64,000 bases of DNA from contig MU853181.1 in the NCBI GenBank assembly GCA_033085395.1, positions 186,001 through 250,000 on the forward strand, in the 5' to 3' direction. Source of the stretch: Xanthoparmelia taractica (taxonomy: Eukaryota; Ascomycota; Lecanoromycetes; Lecanorales; Parmeliaceae). Below are positions 41,799 to 53,690 of the stretch, piece by piece. Every line of letters starts with the position of its first letter. The stretch's first letter is position 1. The translations under genes and the position numbers were made by a program. Under the pieces are notes generated by a model. The model did not search any database and was not told the DNA's origin. It saw only the letters and a program-made list of their open reading frames with translations.

Positions 41799-44700
41799 AA
41801 TTCCTCTCTACCTAGATACCCAAGTCTGTAGTATAGCTAGATAAGTGTAGTTTTTATAATAGATTTTCTGCATCGACAGATGGAATGAGGCCTGATGTCG
41901 AGACAGAATATCTTCCTGTGATCCTCCCAGTGACACCCTAATGCTGTGCCTAGCTCACCAACTGATTGTGCCTCACATTGACGCGCGGACCGTTTCTTTA
42001 GATTCAGCCTAACCTCTTCCAAAACGACATGTGCCAACCACTTGAGACCTTTATGCCGGAGGATGCCCTGTACTCCCGAGTATAATTGTTCTACTCCCCT
42101 GAATCGATCGCATTCGTGGGCCATGTACTTGGCAAAGGCCAGTGAATCGAAGGCGGGAACTGAAGCTCTCGACTCGGTAGGCCAAGCCTGATCTCACAGA
42201 TGACGGCGACTTCTTCAAGCAATATAAGCATCCCAGCTGACATCCATTTCAGCCGTCCACATGGCCCGTCTGAGGTAGCAAAGCTATGACGTCGATGATT
42301 AAAGGGTCCCAGCTGTCCCGGTGGTGCGGACCTGCATGTCCAATCTCCGCAGTGGGGCTGTGAAGGAACCTGTAAAGCTTTACACAAATGCTACCAGGTC
42401 AACCGCGAAGACATCCAGTGCTCAAGGACTTCTAGGTGATTCTGAGTATCAGGTAGAGGGGGCCGCCGATCTGTTCTGTTGTCTAATCAGAAGTGCCAGC
42501 TTCAACGAGGCAAGGAACGAGAAGGGCCCCCCAACCTACCCCCAACCATCACCATAGTTTCAATGGCGACGAATTACCAGAATTATCTGGCATCCTGGTA
42601 TCAGACGTTCAGATTTAGTTCTTGAGTACTTGCATTCGTCGGCACGATCCTTTCTCTCCAACACCCAACAAGAGAACATCCAGTCCAGGACTGGCAGATG
42701 CGAGCTAAAAAGCATATCCTACCAGCATCATGATTGAAATCAAGAAGGGAGGCCTGAAGAGTTTCGAAGGTTCTCGACAGTGATTAGAACCCAACGGAAG
42801 CTGCGGATTGGCAGTAGATACGGTCTGTCCCTCAGGAACTAAGATAGGCTCTTCCTCGCCGCTTCTGAACTTAGGAGTCTCCTGCGCTGTTTTCCAGGGC
42901 GTATGCGTGATCGGGAAGTGTGTGGAGCACTTCGACCTCATCCTGGTCTCGCACGTGTTGATCTTTATCTGCTACCAAGCGAATAATGAAACAGGATCCG
43001 GAGGTAAAGTGCTGCTCTCACTCCTTGGACGTAACTCATATTCCGAGTTCCGAGCGCCAGAAAGCGAGGCTAATTTTGCAACAAGCATGGGCGGGTGCTG
43101 TTCAGGGAATGATGTTACAGTATGGAGGCATGAGAGAGGTATCTCCCGAATTTGCTACAAGTTTCCGAGACTATAGTGAGGTCACATTTAGCGACCTATT
43201 TATCTAAGGTACTGGCTTAAATTGCTCAGGGTCATGCCCACAATCTGTTCAGCAGAGGCTGCAGTAGCAGCAGTCTTCAATACCGAGATACCTACGGTTG
43301 AAACTATCACCCCTGAACCCCTGTCTGTCGCTGATCATTGATGGATAAGCCGGAGTTCTATCAGCCCCTGTAGACTCTGCTTTCCGAGCATTCACTTCCT
43401 CCTTCACGTTTCGTGTTCGGTTGCGAGCATCTTTGGAACTAGGGGTCTTTCACAGTTGCCCGGCCCGTCTTGTGAGCTAGGCGATTTTCTGATGATTTGA
43501 TGCCAATAGAAAGCATACCTGTAGAGCTAATAGCCAATGGGTCTATGGGTCAGGATAACTTCGTTGAAGGCAGCAGCATCGGGTGCTCTAAGTCTTTTCC
43601 TGGTTCCGACAGCGCACCCTCAATCCGAACAAGCCAAACAAGGCCATTAGAATGGCAAAGGCAAGCATGCAGTTGGTGTAAGAGCTCCACAATCCGTTTC
43701 GCTCTGCACAATGGACAACCTCGAACAAGGCTGTGTCGCCAAGGCGTGCTGGACTCTCGACAGCTGACGCAGAAAGACCTGGCGGTTTTGCTTGGCAGGA
43801 CTCTTTGGAAGGAAGTCTCGAGTGAAGGTTTGACCATCAAAGGTCCAAGAGACTCAGCTCATTCAAATGATCATTTCATCAAAAGAATTCTCTATCTGGG
43901 ATAGATCAGGAAAGATGTTTCAATTTTTGCTTCGTGTAAAAGGTCAGCATCTCCTGCAGACCGGCTCAATTACAGTCCGGTCGTTCTGTCACTACTAGCG
44001 GCCGATGATTGGGCGCAGTTCTGTTGCCCCTTTTTTGAAAATGAATCTGACTTCTATGACAGTCGAATTTGAAACAATTGAGGTAGCATCACTACGAGAT
44101 TGAGGGGGTTGAATGAATTTGCTTGCTCCTTCACATTGTAAAAAGGGCAGGTGATGATATGGTTGCATCGCTCGCTGCTGCAATTACCCTTCTGCATATG
44201 CAGGCCGTAGTACCTTACAGAATTTTGCCAGCGGGATTCAGAAGGCTTCATTTTGGTCCCTGTTCATGTTTTCACCTTTGGTTTTACTGCCCGATTTTTG
44301 CACCACTCGGGTGAATTAGTTCTGTGCGGGACAGTTTCTTCACTTTCTGGTCATGTGCTGTCATGTGGCCACCCTATGAGGAGACTTCATTTCGCGCCTT
44401 CACTCGCCAGGCAGTGCAACACATGTATCATTCATTCCGTTCCATCTTCAACAATGAATTATCTAAGTGTCTAAGTGATGTACTTAGCCTTGTTCATCGG
44501 ACTGTATTTATACCTTTCCATGCAACCACCCTTCTTCCTTTCTACATGCTTCTGGCTTTCTTTCTTCCCTCCTGCCTACATCAAACACATGTGAGCAAAC
44601 TAGATATATCTCTTTGACAACAACAAAGCTTCAAATCATCTATATTGTGAAAGTTTGACTACAACAATAGGTCCCTAGCAAAAGGTAGCCATCAAACATC

Positions 44701-44948
44701 CTTATTTGTACCTACACGTGGCTAATGACAGGAGTAAAGATAACCCAGTGTAGCTGTCAAACTCCTTCGACTGCAATATAGCATCATTTCGACCTCATCT
44801 GTTGTACTCAACACTCATCTGTCCCGCCGTTGACACCTACCCGCTCTTACTCTTCAACACACACATTAAATCCATTTAGAACATCATCTTTCCGCATCAC
44901 CTTCAAATATACCTTATCCCTAAACCTGGTATAGCAGCAAATCTCAAC
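41799..44948. other. Gene-poor region with doubtful exon-like pieces
   Basis: This 3.15-kb stretch holds no gene model I can complete. On the minus strand near 41837-42190 a frame reads FDSLAFAKYMAHECDRFRGV and LKWLAHVVLEEVRL, which looks protein-like, but I could not join it to a credible start. A plus-strand frame at 43497-43904 contains a Cys pair (CSWC) and no recognised domain. A real but decayed or fast-evolving gene is possible in either place. Confidence 0.4.
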
Positions 44949-46868
44949 ATGACTACCAATACTAACTCTGGGGTTCAAACTCCTGCGACGTCCTCTGAGA
45001 GCACCAAGGCGAAACAATCCGTCCTACCGAAGTCTCTACAACCACGCTTGTGCGTCCAGCGCGATGACAACACGGTTGTACCCTTAGTCGCGATGGACGA
45101 GCTACCCGACTCTGTTGTGCTCAAAGGTGTCCCTGTCAAGCTGACAGTACTTGAAGCCTTGAAAGCTCGCATGGAGCTTATCACTGGAGACCACCCAGCA
45201 CATGGTCTTCGCTACGAGCTTGATCAACCTATCATCACTCAGACTGCTGCAAGTGAGCGAGGCGACGACTCTGGGTCAGATGGTTCGCCTAGCTCAGAAG
45301 GATCTGAGAGTTCCACTCAGAAGGGATTCACCTCTTCGGACAAGAAAGGGAATAAGAATGCGAAAGAACAGGCTCTTGTAAGCACACGCCTACCCTTTTA
45401 TCTTTTGACATGCGAATACTAACGCTGTCCGACTTGCTAGAAACCACCGACTCTCACCACCAATGATACTAGTATCATTGATACCATGGCAAAGAAGGGT
45501 ACTATGGGCAAGAAAGTCTACTGCACCTACTGGATCCAAACCGGCAACTGTAACTACATGCAGGAAGGATGCAAGTATAAGCACGAGATCCCCAAAGACG
45601 AAGAGACTCGCCGTGCCATCGGCTTCCGTGAGTTTCCGAACTGGCCTAGAGAGGAATTGCCTATCCGGCCTGCCCCAGCTCTTCACAAGTCGTGGAGACG
45701 TCAAGACGGAAAGCCTGAAGTTCAAGGTCCTCCAGGCCCTTCTCATCGCGGCGTTGCTTCCCCTGCTGCTGTGCACCACGTTCCAAATATCACGGCTCGC
45801 GGCAATAGCCAGCCTCAAGTCGGCACCTCTACTCAAACTGCTGCTACTACGCCGTACAATCCCAACGCTATTGCATTCTCGGCACCCCACCAGCATTTCC
45901 CCACTCACGTGAATCACATGGTTCAGCAGCGTCCATTCTCTCAAGGTGGTCAATCTTTCCTGGGGAATGGTGCTCCTGAGAATTATCAACCGCGTCCATC
46001 TCAGAACATGTCGCCTCCTTCTTCTAGTCAATCCGCGTCGCAGGTAGCGAATGGCGGTCGCTCTGGCAGCTCTACTCCACCAAAGCAACCACCCATCAGC
46101 CGTCCTACCAACCTGGGGCAGTCATCAGTTAGTCAACATCAGAACAACACTGTCACGCCCGCACGAAGAGTTGCCCCAGATCACCATATTATGAATAGAG
46201 CTCATGGACTCTCTGCTGGCGGCGCATCCACTCCAAGCGGCAACCCGGCACAAATCACTGCTCAGGGATATAGTGGTATGCCCAACAACTGGAACCCGCA
46301 GACCAATGCACCTACTTCAATGGACATCAGCTTCATTGCCCCTTCTTCAGAGTCAACCCGCTCCGGCAGCCAGGCCGTCTATACCCCTAACTATACTCCC
46401 AGCACTGCCACACCTAACGGCAATGCTTTCGGCACCTTGAACAGCAACGCCAAATCCGACTCTCGCGCCGGCACCCCCGCTCACCACAACGGCAACGCCT
46501 TTGCTAACAATGCCAACGTCCACGTCAAAGGCAGAGGCCCTGTCCAATTCGGTCGCGGCTCTCCCACCCCTAGCATTGCCAGTGCACGAAACCCTCTGCA
46601 GGCTTCCGCAGCAACAGCAGAAGAGTCCGATGCTACGTCCATCACCTCGCCTCCCGTCCAGCATCGTGTCTTCTTCCGTGAGCCCGGACAGCCGGAGTTC
46701 GTCACCAACCCTCCTGAACCCAAGAATAATGGTCAGAATGGCAAAGCTGCGCATGGGATCAGGAGACATGGGAAGAAGGCGCATGGTGGTAATGGTGGGA
46801 AGAGCGCGAAGGGGAAAATGAGCGGGAATGGGTACGATGTGCTCGTTGATACGCATGAGCAGCAGTGA
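44949..46868 (+). CDS. CCCH zinc-finger protein (single finger, Ser/Thr/Asn-rich tail)
   Basis: Model: 44949-45377, 45441-46868, 618 aa, one 63-nt intron, frame checked. The start is MTTNTNSGVQTPATSS. Residues ~35-95 form a small conserved block (LQPRLCVQRDDNTVVPLVAM, DELPDSVVLKGVPVKLTVLE). After an acidic Ser-rich linker comes one CX8CX6CX3H finger (CTYWIQTGNC then NYMQEGCKYKHE, near residue 170), followed by IPKDEETRRAIGFREFPNWPREE, typical of a fungal CCCH family. The last ~400 residues are low-complexity and rich in Ser, Asn, Pro and Gln. CCCH fingers of this kind usually bind RNA; the target here is unknown. The C-terminus turns basic (GIRRHGKKAHGGNGGKSAKG). Confidence 0.88.
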
Positions 46869-47036
46869 TCTTGTGTTACGAATTGGATGAGGCAGGTGGA
46901 TGGGGTGGAGGGAGGGAGATCTGGTGGCTCATAGGAGGGTGATTGAGCGCCAGATATCGACAACGAATGGCTGATCGTGCTTCTTTCCTTTTCCTTTTTC
47001 TTTTACTTTTACCTTACTCTACTCATGCATGCATGC

Positions 47037-47067
<31 letters not shown>

Positions 47068-47591
47068 ACGCTTCATTTCATCTTTCGGTCTTCACAACAA
47101 ACACTCATGACTGTCACCATGGCCCATCGTCATAACGACACGAGGTGTTTCACACATCCGCTGGGCCGCCATACATGCTACCCACTCTCGTCAGAGAGAG
47201 ATGGCTGGCTCGCTGGCCTCCTCGCCTACACTCTTCTTTTCTTTTTGCAGGTGGCGGAGTTTTGCCGGTTTACTTACAAACTAAAAAAATATTTCGAGGG
47301 AGGAAGAGGGAGGGAGGGGATGGAGAGCTTGCGATGGAATTCTTTTTTTTTATTAGTCTTGCCATTCTTTTAGATAGATTAGGTGGATAGAGTGCGAATG
47401 GGAATTCAGCATGCTATTCACTGATTGGTAATGTTCCTAATGGGTGACGCGTGAGATGTGATTGTATTCGTATATGGACTGAGTGCTAGGAGGGTTCTAT
47501 ATGGACGGCCCTTGGACATTCGCAAAGTAGTCCCGAGGTTGCGATGTCGTATATACACCTCACTGTTGAGCACCGACCGCTACCATCACTA
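46869..47591. other. Convergent intergenic region with a CAT repeat
   Basis: The stretch lies between the stop codons of the CCCH gene and the RSM24-like gene. It contains CTTTTC-rich sequence near 46985-47015 and a (CAT)n tract near 47043-47068. No coding sequence is supported. Confidence 0.55.
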
Positions 47592-48830
47592 TCACCTCAA
47601 TCTCTGCTTTCCTCCTCGACCTCTCCCCTGCTGCGCCTCCACCAAAACCCTACTCTCATTCTTAACAGGCAATTTCCTCAACGCCTGATCTATAATCGTC
47701 ACCCCCTCCACCAACCGCCCCTGCTCCTCCCTCTCCTTCTCCCGCTCTGCCCTCATCTTCCTCCCCTCCTCCAACCTCGCCCTCTTCTCCCTCGTCAACT
47801 TCCACCCCTCCGGAAACTCCACCTTGGGCCTGAACTTGTGGTGTCGGAAATCCAACGGCACATCCTCGAACATATCCGTCTCGTCCTGCGCCTCCTCCAT
47901 CAACGTGTCGACCAAGTCGCCCAGGTACCGCTTGTTCTGCGCCGCCGTCTCGAACATCTCGGAGCTCATTTTCACAATGTCGGTTTCGGGGTTGTAGCGG
48001 GGTCCGACGAGCTTGATGAGTTTGATGCGTTGGGGTTCGGTGAGGGGGCGGAGGTCCCGCGTGCAGAATTCGAGGACGATTTTTTTGGAGCCCGGGTGCG
48101 TTTCGCCCATGTAGGTCGTGTAGCGGAAGCGGAGGGGTTGGTCGAGGGGAGGGGGGGAGAAGGGCTTGGCTAGTTCTGTGGAGACGCGGTGTTGGCTACG
48201 TACATGAAGATATGGATGTGGGATAGGGGTTTAGAACGTACTGCTGAGCAAAGGCATCTCCCATGCGGCTATCCTGGCATAATGTCTCATCTCCCTGTGC
48301 TGTTCCAGCTCGCCATGACCCAACGACGTGATGTCGTCGCCCTCAAACTCCTCGTCTTCGCCCGTATCCTGCTCCTCCGCTTCGCCCATTGCGAAGAAGC
48401 CGGACTTGATCCGCGGTCGCGTTGATGCCCCCGCCGGCGCCTCTTGCGCCGTCTCATACACTGCTTGGGACACCTCGCCTTGCAGCTCCGATTCCACTTC
48501 GGGTCTGCTCATGTAGTCGTGCATTTGCTGCGCTTCTTCGCGCCATTGCTCGCGCTCTTCGGATGAGAGGGAGCTGTAGGCGGAGAGTTCGTCCGCGTCG
48601 AGGTCGGAAAGGGAGAATTTGAAGGGTTGGCGTTGGGGCTTTTGGGATGGGGAGGGGTCTTCCGGGTCTTCTCGGCGGCGGTGGAGGGGCGTGGTGTGGA
48701 AGGCTCGGTTGGGGCAGGTTAGGTGAAGCATTTTTTGTCGCGCTGGCGTTAGCGATGTGTATCGCAGAGCTGTGAAGCCAAGACGGCTCATTGAAGCAGC
48801 CATATGAGCTTGCGCAATTGAAGCTTTCAT
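47592..48830 (-). CDS. RSM24: Mitochondrial small-subunit ribosomal protein Rsm24 (mS35)
   Basis: Model: complement(48242-48830, 47592-48175), 390 aa, one 66-nt intron, frame checked. Rsm24/mS35 is a protein of the mitochondrial 37S subunit. The N-terminus (MKASIAQAHMAASMSRLGF, later RAFHTTPLHRRRE) is a typical mitochondrial presequence. The middle has FKFSLSDLDADELSAYSSLS and EEREQWREEAQQMHDYM. The intron joins SKLAKPFSPPPLDQPLRFRY to TTYMGETHPGSKKIVLEFCT, the signature of this family, followed by LTEPQRIKLIKLVGPRYNPETDIVKMS. The C-terminal part is a basic coiled helix ending GRGRGGKQRLR. It shares a divergent promoter with the F-box-like gene. Confidence 0.93.
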
Positions 48831-49343
48831 CTGTCTTTGGGTTCTAGAGGATGATGATTTAGTAATATATTAGTCATCTATTTCAGCCTTTCACCACTTG
48901 CGGAGCTGCCCACGCTGCCCAATCGTAAGAGCATGAGACTCTTTCTTCCATTGAGAGATTGATCACGATCAGTCACACTATGAATAATGAGTACTTCAAG
49001 AGACCAGCCATGTTACTACTTGCAGTCTGCCCGCCTTCGTGCGAAAGCAAGGAAGTTACTTGTATGAATCCGGAGCTGCCCCTCAGTCTTTGCCCGAGGA
49101 TCAGAGGTCTGGCTGAAGTGGTTGAAACGCATGCGATTTCCCGCATTTTCACTCTTAATCAGCAGAAAAAAGTCTTCCGTCTCTCTTCTCTCCCTGGAGC
49201 CTTCTTGCTGCTTCAGCAATTGCCTTCTCTGTCAGTAGAGAATGTCGATCCCCGCTCAGCTCCTATCAAAATCTCCTGGACGTACCGAAACACTTTCTCT
49301 ATTGTTTATCTGTGCTCCCAAATGAGACTGTGTCACCGCAACA
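48831..49343. promoter_or_regulatory. Divergent promoter region, RSM24 / F-box-like
   Basis: This 513-bp spacer lies between divergent start codons. A minor plus-strand open frame from 48959 overlaps the F-box exon in another frame and has no features; I treat it as chance. Confidence 0.45.
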
Positions 49344-50621
49344 ATGCCAAGTTTTACTCGCCGTCTTGCCATGAAATGGTGCTTGCGTCACCCAAAGCAC
49401 CCTGCCAATGAGGAAGCAAGTCGTGGTAAGCCATTCTACCATCCACACCTAGATTCTTCTCGAGCCGGCAGGCCAGTATCTAAGAAAAATTCAGCTGAAG
49501 ACCAGCCGCCCAATTTCGTTTAACAAGCACCTTGTTTCTCGGTCCATGTACCCCCGAATTCCGAAGCACCAATACATCGTCTGCCTACAGAGGTGTTACT
49601 GGACATTGCATCAAACGCAACGCCCTGCTCCCGTGCCTGTCTTGCTCTCAGCAGCAAAAGACTGTTCTGTGTGATCTCGGATGGCTTCAGCACGATATTC
49701 GACGAATTACGACTGCCAGCCGAGCTTCCCGAAGAGGCTCCATCCTACATTGTTGCCAAAGACTGGCCTCTGATGTATCAGCCCGAAAGGTGGAACTTCT
49801 TTTCTCTCTTGCAAAAAGATTCTCGACAGTGGTTGGCCTGCCCAGACTGTTTTGTCTTGCATCCAGCGCAGTGGTTTGGGCAGACAGAGCTTGCCACGTG
49901 GCCTCTAAAGCAGAGCTGGCCTCGGTGTCGGCCTCCAGATCTTGACCATCCGTCTCGCGATAAGGTTCCGCGAGGATTCGTGGACCTGTGCCCATGCATC
50001 AAACTCACACCCAGCAAGAAGCGCACTCTGCTTGCCTATCTTCATCACAGAGAGCAAGGGCAGGAGAATTTGGGCTTGAGGGGTATCGGGACATGCGTAC
50101 CTCCAGATAGTCGTCCTTGGTGGCATCAGTGTCGAGAATCTCATGGCACCGGAGTGCTAGAAACCAAGATACATACATTCCTGCTAAATAGTGGCGACTT
50201 GGGCGTTGTCACGGAATATACTTACAATCAGAACATGGGGACATGCTTGAAGATAGGCCGACTCGCTTGTCCACATTGCTACCTTGGCGACTGGCATGCC
50301 GATCTCTTCTCTCACCAGCAGTCTCATCGTTTCACCCTTCCCTGTGGAGAACGTTCAAGGTGGTCACGCCAATGCAGATACTGCTCAACTCGAGTGATTT
50401 GGGCGACAGAACCGAATGAAATGGATTCCTCGTATGTTTCTACCCTTTCCACTAGAAGGGTCCTTAGCGATAAGTCCTGGATGCGTCAGATTACCTTTCC
50501 ATTTCCTCGGCACACCAAGGTCTTATATCCAATGTCATCCCATCGTGCACCAGGTGATAATTTCAACGACCGATGGTATTTCAGCCTACGATTCTGGTTG
50601 GTGAATGGCTGGCATCGGTAG
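49344..50621 (+). CDS. F-box-like protein with C-terminal Cys pairs
   Basis: Model: 49344-49425, 49528-50621, 391 aa, one 102-nt intron, frame checked. The first exon is MPSFTRRLAMKWCLRHPKHP and the second begins APCFSVHVPPNSEAPI, followed by HRLPTEVLLDIASNATPCSR and ACLALSSKRLF. That stretch is an F-box (LP-E-LL-I…L…L-LSSKRL), which binds Skp1 in SCF ubiquitin ligases. The remainder has WLACPDCFVLH, LCPCIKL, CPHCYLGDW and CRYCSTRVIW, Cys pairs that may bind zinc, and WYFSLRFWLVNGW at the end. Single-domain F-box proteins of this layout are very numerous in filamentous ascomycetes; the substrate cannot be inferred. The F-box is short, so a degenerate member is possible. Confidence 0.75.
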
Positions 50622-52627
50622 CCTGTACACGGCGTGTGCAGGCGCTCTGTCACTACCAGATTTTGTTTTGTCTTATGTAACGGCTCCTTCCACTCTCATC
50701 GTGTTGTCAACGACATCACTTAACTTTGATTTGGGTGGTTCATAATACACTCCATCCATCTAAGGGCAGATACCTTTTGGTTCAGCAGGCAGGCTAGCTC
50801 AAGCATCACAAGTAGTCTAGCTTCTGATTCTACCAACACCGGTTGAAAGAGCGAGCGCTACGCCGCGATTCAAGGGTGACAGTACCATCCATTGTCTACG
50901 CCCCGATTTACTGTCTGCTATCATGACTTATACCTGCCTTGGATTCAATACCATACCTATTAAAACGAACTCAATTGACTCGATTATCCCAGTGCTTCAA
51001 TGTTAGATACAGCTACGATGGTGGCGTCCATTAGGGGCTTAGACTGTGCATACCACAAGGCAGTGTATTCGGAAAGGACGGCAAGAAGACTATGTGAAGG
51101 GCCTAGTCTAATCAGTACTTATTATCCTGGTACTACCCGCATCCAAGGATCAGAGTGGAATCCAGTCACTTGTTATCGGAGCATCCGATCAACGAGGTCC
51201 CACGAAATCGTGAGAGTAACAAAGCCAAAGGTTTCTGCGGCATTAAGGCTGTATGTTTGCCCTGATTATTCGTGTTTCAAGATGGAAGTTCAAAAATATT
51301 CTAAGCGCTTTTTGTTAGAGTAGGGGCGGGAGACCTTCAAACCAGCTTTCAAACACCTGCCTTCGGTCAGTATTGTCCATCATCAAATCACTCCATCCAG
51401 CTTATGGCTCTCTCCATGCTAGGCTTCTGTTATCCGACCGCTAACCTATTTGAGAAAAAGGAACTGTTTCTGTAGCACGCACTGCCGCCTCGTCCCTAAT
51501 CTTCGGCCCTGCTTAAGCCGTCTTCACTGGTGCACCTGTTTCCGACCATGGTCCCATTGTAGCACCCAAAGAACGTGCTGCATAGTCCGAAGTGCATAAG
51601 AACCTTGCCAAGGCGATGGCACTGTGAAACTAGTTTGACGTGTAACACGCGTCAAGATCTCTGTTGGACCTCTGATGTTGACTCTTGCCTCCTTCTTCCG
51701 GGGGTGTGGATCCCCTCGGTCTTTTCTCTTATCCTCAGCGTCTAAGGTCACAACAGGCGGTCTCCTACTGAGCGATCTCGTCCAGTAAAATCCTAGGGAC
51801 CCGTAAACTGTGGAACGGATAGCCCTTACTGCCTCAATTGAGCGACATTTTTGAGCCTTTTGTCCTGCGCTCAGCCTTTTATGCTGCAGTCATTCGGTGG
51901 CTTGAAGCACGTCTGTGACTATCAAATCCCCATCTTTTGCTTGCTCCACATCTCTCCATTCGGACATATCACGCCACCCTGACGTTGAGCACTCACCACC
52001 AACGAAACAGGGCATGTTCAGTGGATCTAGGCCAGTTGTTTCTGTCCGCAGTCCGTCAGATGGATCGTGGTCTTACCTTCTTTGCCCACTCGCCTTCCAG
52101 CGCCGCAGCTATCCCACAGTTGAGCCGATGCATGTGTGAAGCATTCTCAACCAACGATCAAAACTGAGATCCTTGCTTTCCGAGGCGGGCAGCTCCTGCC
52201 TTCGGTCATGAAGGTGGTCAGCTTATCCATGGCTTGTACCGTCTTCAATTCCTTCCTAAGTATGTGCTGCCTTATTAGGTACTCTTCAGATGGTGTGGTA
52301 TCGTTCTTCCGTCCTCTTACTCGATCTGTTCTACCTCGTCGGCCGGCTGTGTTACGGAAAGCTACCCACTCCTCGTGGTGTGGCAAAATGCGCGCTATAA
52401 TTATCATTTCTTCCACTTGGGTCACACCTAATTCGACTCTTCTTCTCAGCCGTTGCTATACATACGGTGGGCTGCATTGCACCAAGCATCCTGCCCGATA
52501 AAATACCTTACATTCTCCGTCTCATGAAGGCGACTTCTTTGTCCTTCTATGATACGGCTAAATACAGTATCGCCACGTCGTGTTCCTGCCCTTCGGTTCT
52601 CCGAAAGACTAGTCGTCTCAAGATTAG
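50622..52627. other. Long intergenic stretch, no gene seen
   Basis: This 2-kb stretch between the F-box-like gene and the small-gene array has only short unremarkable frames. Its distal part (from about 51900) shares short words such as GTCCGTCAGATGG with the 5' flanks of the downstream array, so decayed array sequence may begin here. Confidence 0.4.
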
Positions 52628-52684
52628 TATAAAAGAGCGGTCCTCGCACTTCTTCTTTATCCTCATTCAACAGGCACAGACAGC
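52628..52684 (+). promoter_or_regulatory. TATA box and conserved leader of array unit 1
   Basis: TATAAAAG lies at 52628-52635. ATTCAACAGGCACAGACAGC lies at 52665-52684 and matches the leader of unit 4 (57371-57390) in 18 of 20 bases. The start codon of the unit's gene is about 320 bases downstream. Confidence 0.65.
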
Positions 52685-52952
52685 CTCCATACATACATCC
52701 TCCACACTCAGCATCCGTACACACAACTTTCTCACACACCCAACCCCCCACACGATTTCCACCCGCTCTTCTTAATCTTCAAGCACGACGTCCAAGCACA
52801 TAGCATACCAATCATATCATTACACCGTGTTGCATTTCCACACATCGTTGCCAGGAAACATTCCCGCAAAGCCTTCATACTACAGCTTTCAGGAGCAGCA
52901 CAGAAAGTCAGACAAGCTAGAAATCCCTGACCAACATATCCATTCAATCGTC

Positions 52953-53486
52953 ATGTCTCCAGCCTCGACACAAGGTGATGTACAAGGAGGCTCCAGTCGT
53001 CCGAGACGAAACCCAAACCGCACCCGGTCTCCTATTGGTGGCCCTGTCCGTGCTGGGTTCAGAAACACATCGCCTAGCGACATAACCACCATCACAGACC
53101 ATACGAGCGAGGTTCGAGGTCACATAGTCCCTGAGAGCCTTAAGATCTTCGCCCCCTCCGGTGAACCTTGGGGCTGGGATGACGGACCTGATGATGGTAC
53201 ATTTTATTTCAAAGTTATGCCCGGTAAGATGGCCGATTCGTTGATAGAACCTGCAGCCATAGAGATTAGTGGTGATAAAGTGAAAGAGGCTGTGCAGCGG
53301 CATGGTCGACAGGCTTTCGCTGGGGGCGTTGGTATTACATTGGTATACCGCGGTGGCCGGAGAATAGTTGATTCTGTCTGGCTGAGGGTGGACGACGAGA
53401 CGGAGGAGGACGAGGGGGACGAGGGGGACGAGGGCGACGAGGGCGACGAGGGGAACGAGGGGGACGACAGTGACGACAGTGACTAG
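52953..53486 (+). CDS. Array unit 1: small orphan protein with acidic repeat tail
   Basis: This is a single exon of 177 aa from the ATG at 52953. I do not recognise the family. The N-terminal 45 residues are basic and disordered (SSRPRRNPNRTRSP). Residues ~60-150 look folded: VPESLKIFAPSGEPWGWDDG, GTFYFKVMPGK, AAIEISGDKVKEAVQRHG and GVGITLVYRGGRRIVDSVWL, an alternating beta-type pattern. The last ~30 residues are a DEG repeat ending DDSDDSD. The word IEISGDKVKEAV aligns with LKLNGQDAKNVR of unit 2, and GVGITLVYRGGRRIV with GVTVEMTYLRGTNEV of unit 4, so the three are likely distant paralogues. No signal peptide or membrane segment is present. Confidence 0.65.
   Translation: MSPASTQGDVQGGSSRPRRNPNRTRSPIGGPVRAGFRNTSPSDITTITDHTSEVRGHIVPESLKIFAPSGEPWGWDDGPDDGTFYFKVMPGKMADSLIEPAAIEISGDKVKEAVQRHGRQAFAGGVGITLVYRGGRRIVDSVWLRVDDETEEDEGDEGDEGDEGDEGNEGDDSDDSD
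53390..53483 (+). repeat. Acidic 9-base repeat in unit 1
   Basis: About eight imperfect copies of a GAC-GAG-GGG unit encode the Asp-Glu-Gly tail of the unit 1 protein. Confidence 0.75.
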
Positions 53487-53561
53487 ACAGTGTACTTGAC
53501 GTTTGAGAGGAGATCATGCGTTGGCTTTATGAGTCCTTTTGATTTGGCGTTTTGGTGGGAC

Positions 53562-53690
53562 TCATGCGTTGCTTTACAACATACTTGCGCTTCTTGTTCT
53601 ATCCCTTAGTGCCCTAATCACGCTTTTCGAACTTCTTTCTTAATAAGATATTAGTAAGAGCACCTATTTCCAATCAAAATACAACTCCTT
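53562..53690 (+). repeat. Conserved 3' flank of array unit 1
   Basis: It begins CTCATGCGTTGCTT and ends around AGCACCTATTTCCAAT. Both words, and their spacing of about 100 bases, recur beyond units 2, 3 and 4. This is the most divergent copy. It may be the 3' UTR and polyadenylation region. Confidence 0.6.

Noticed and set aside
43497..43904. 135-codon plus frame, start resembling an F-box (IPVELIA)
   Set aside because: Only six or seven residues fit and the rest does not continue an F-box; too weak to report as a gene.
45390..46088. 232-codon minus frame across the CCCH gene
   Set aside because: It is antisense to the zinc-finger exon; no domain and biased Arg/Leu/Ser composition.
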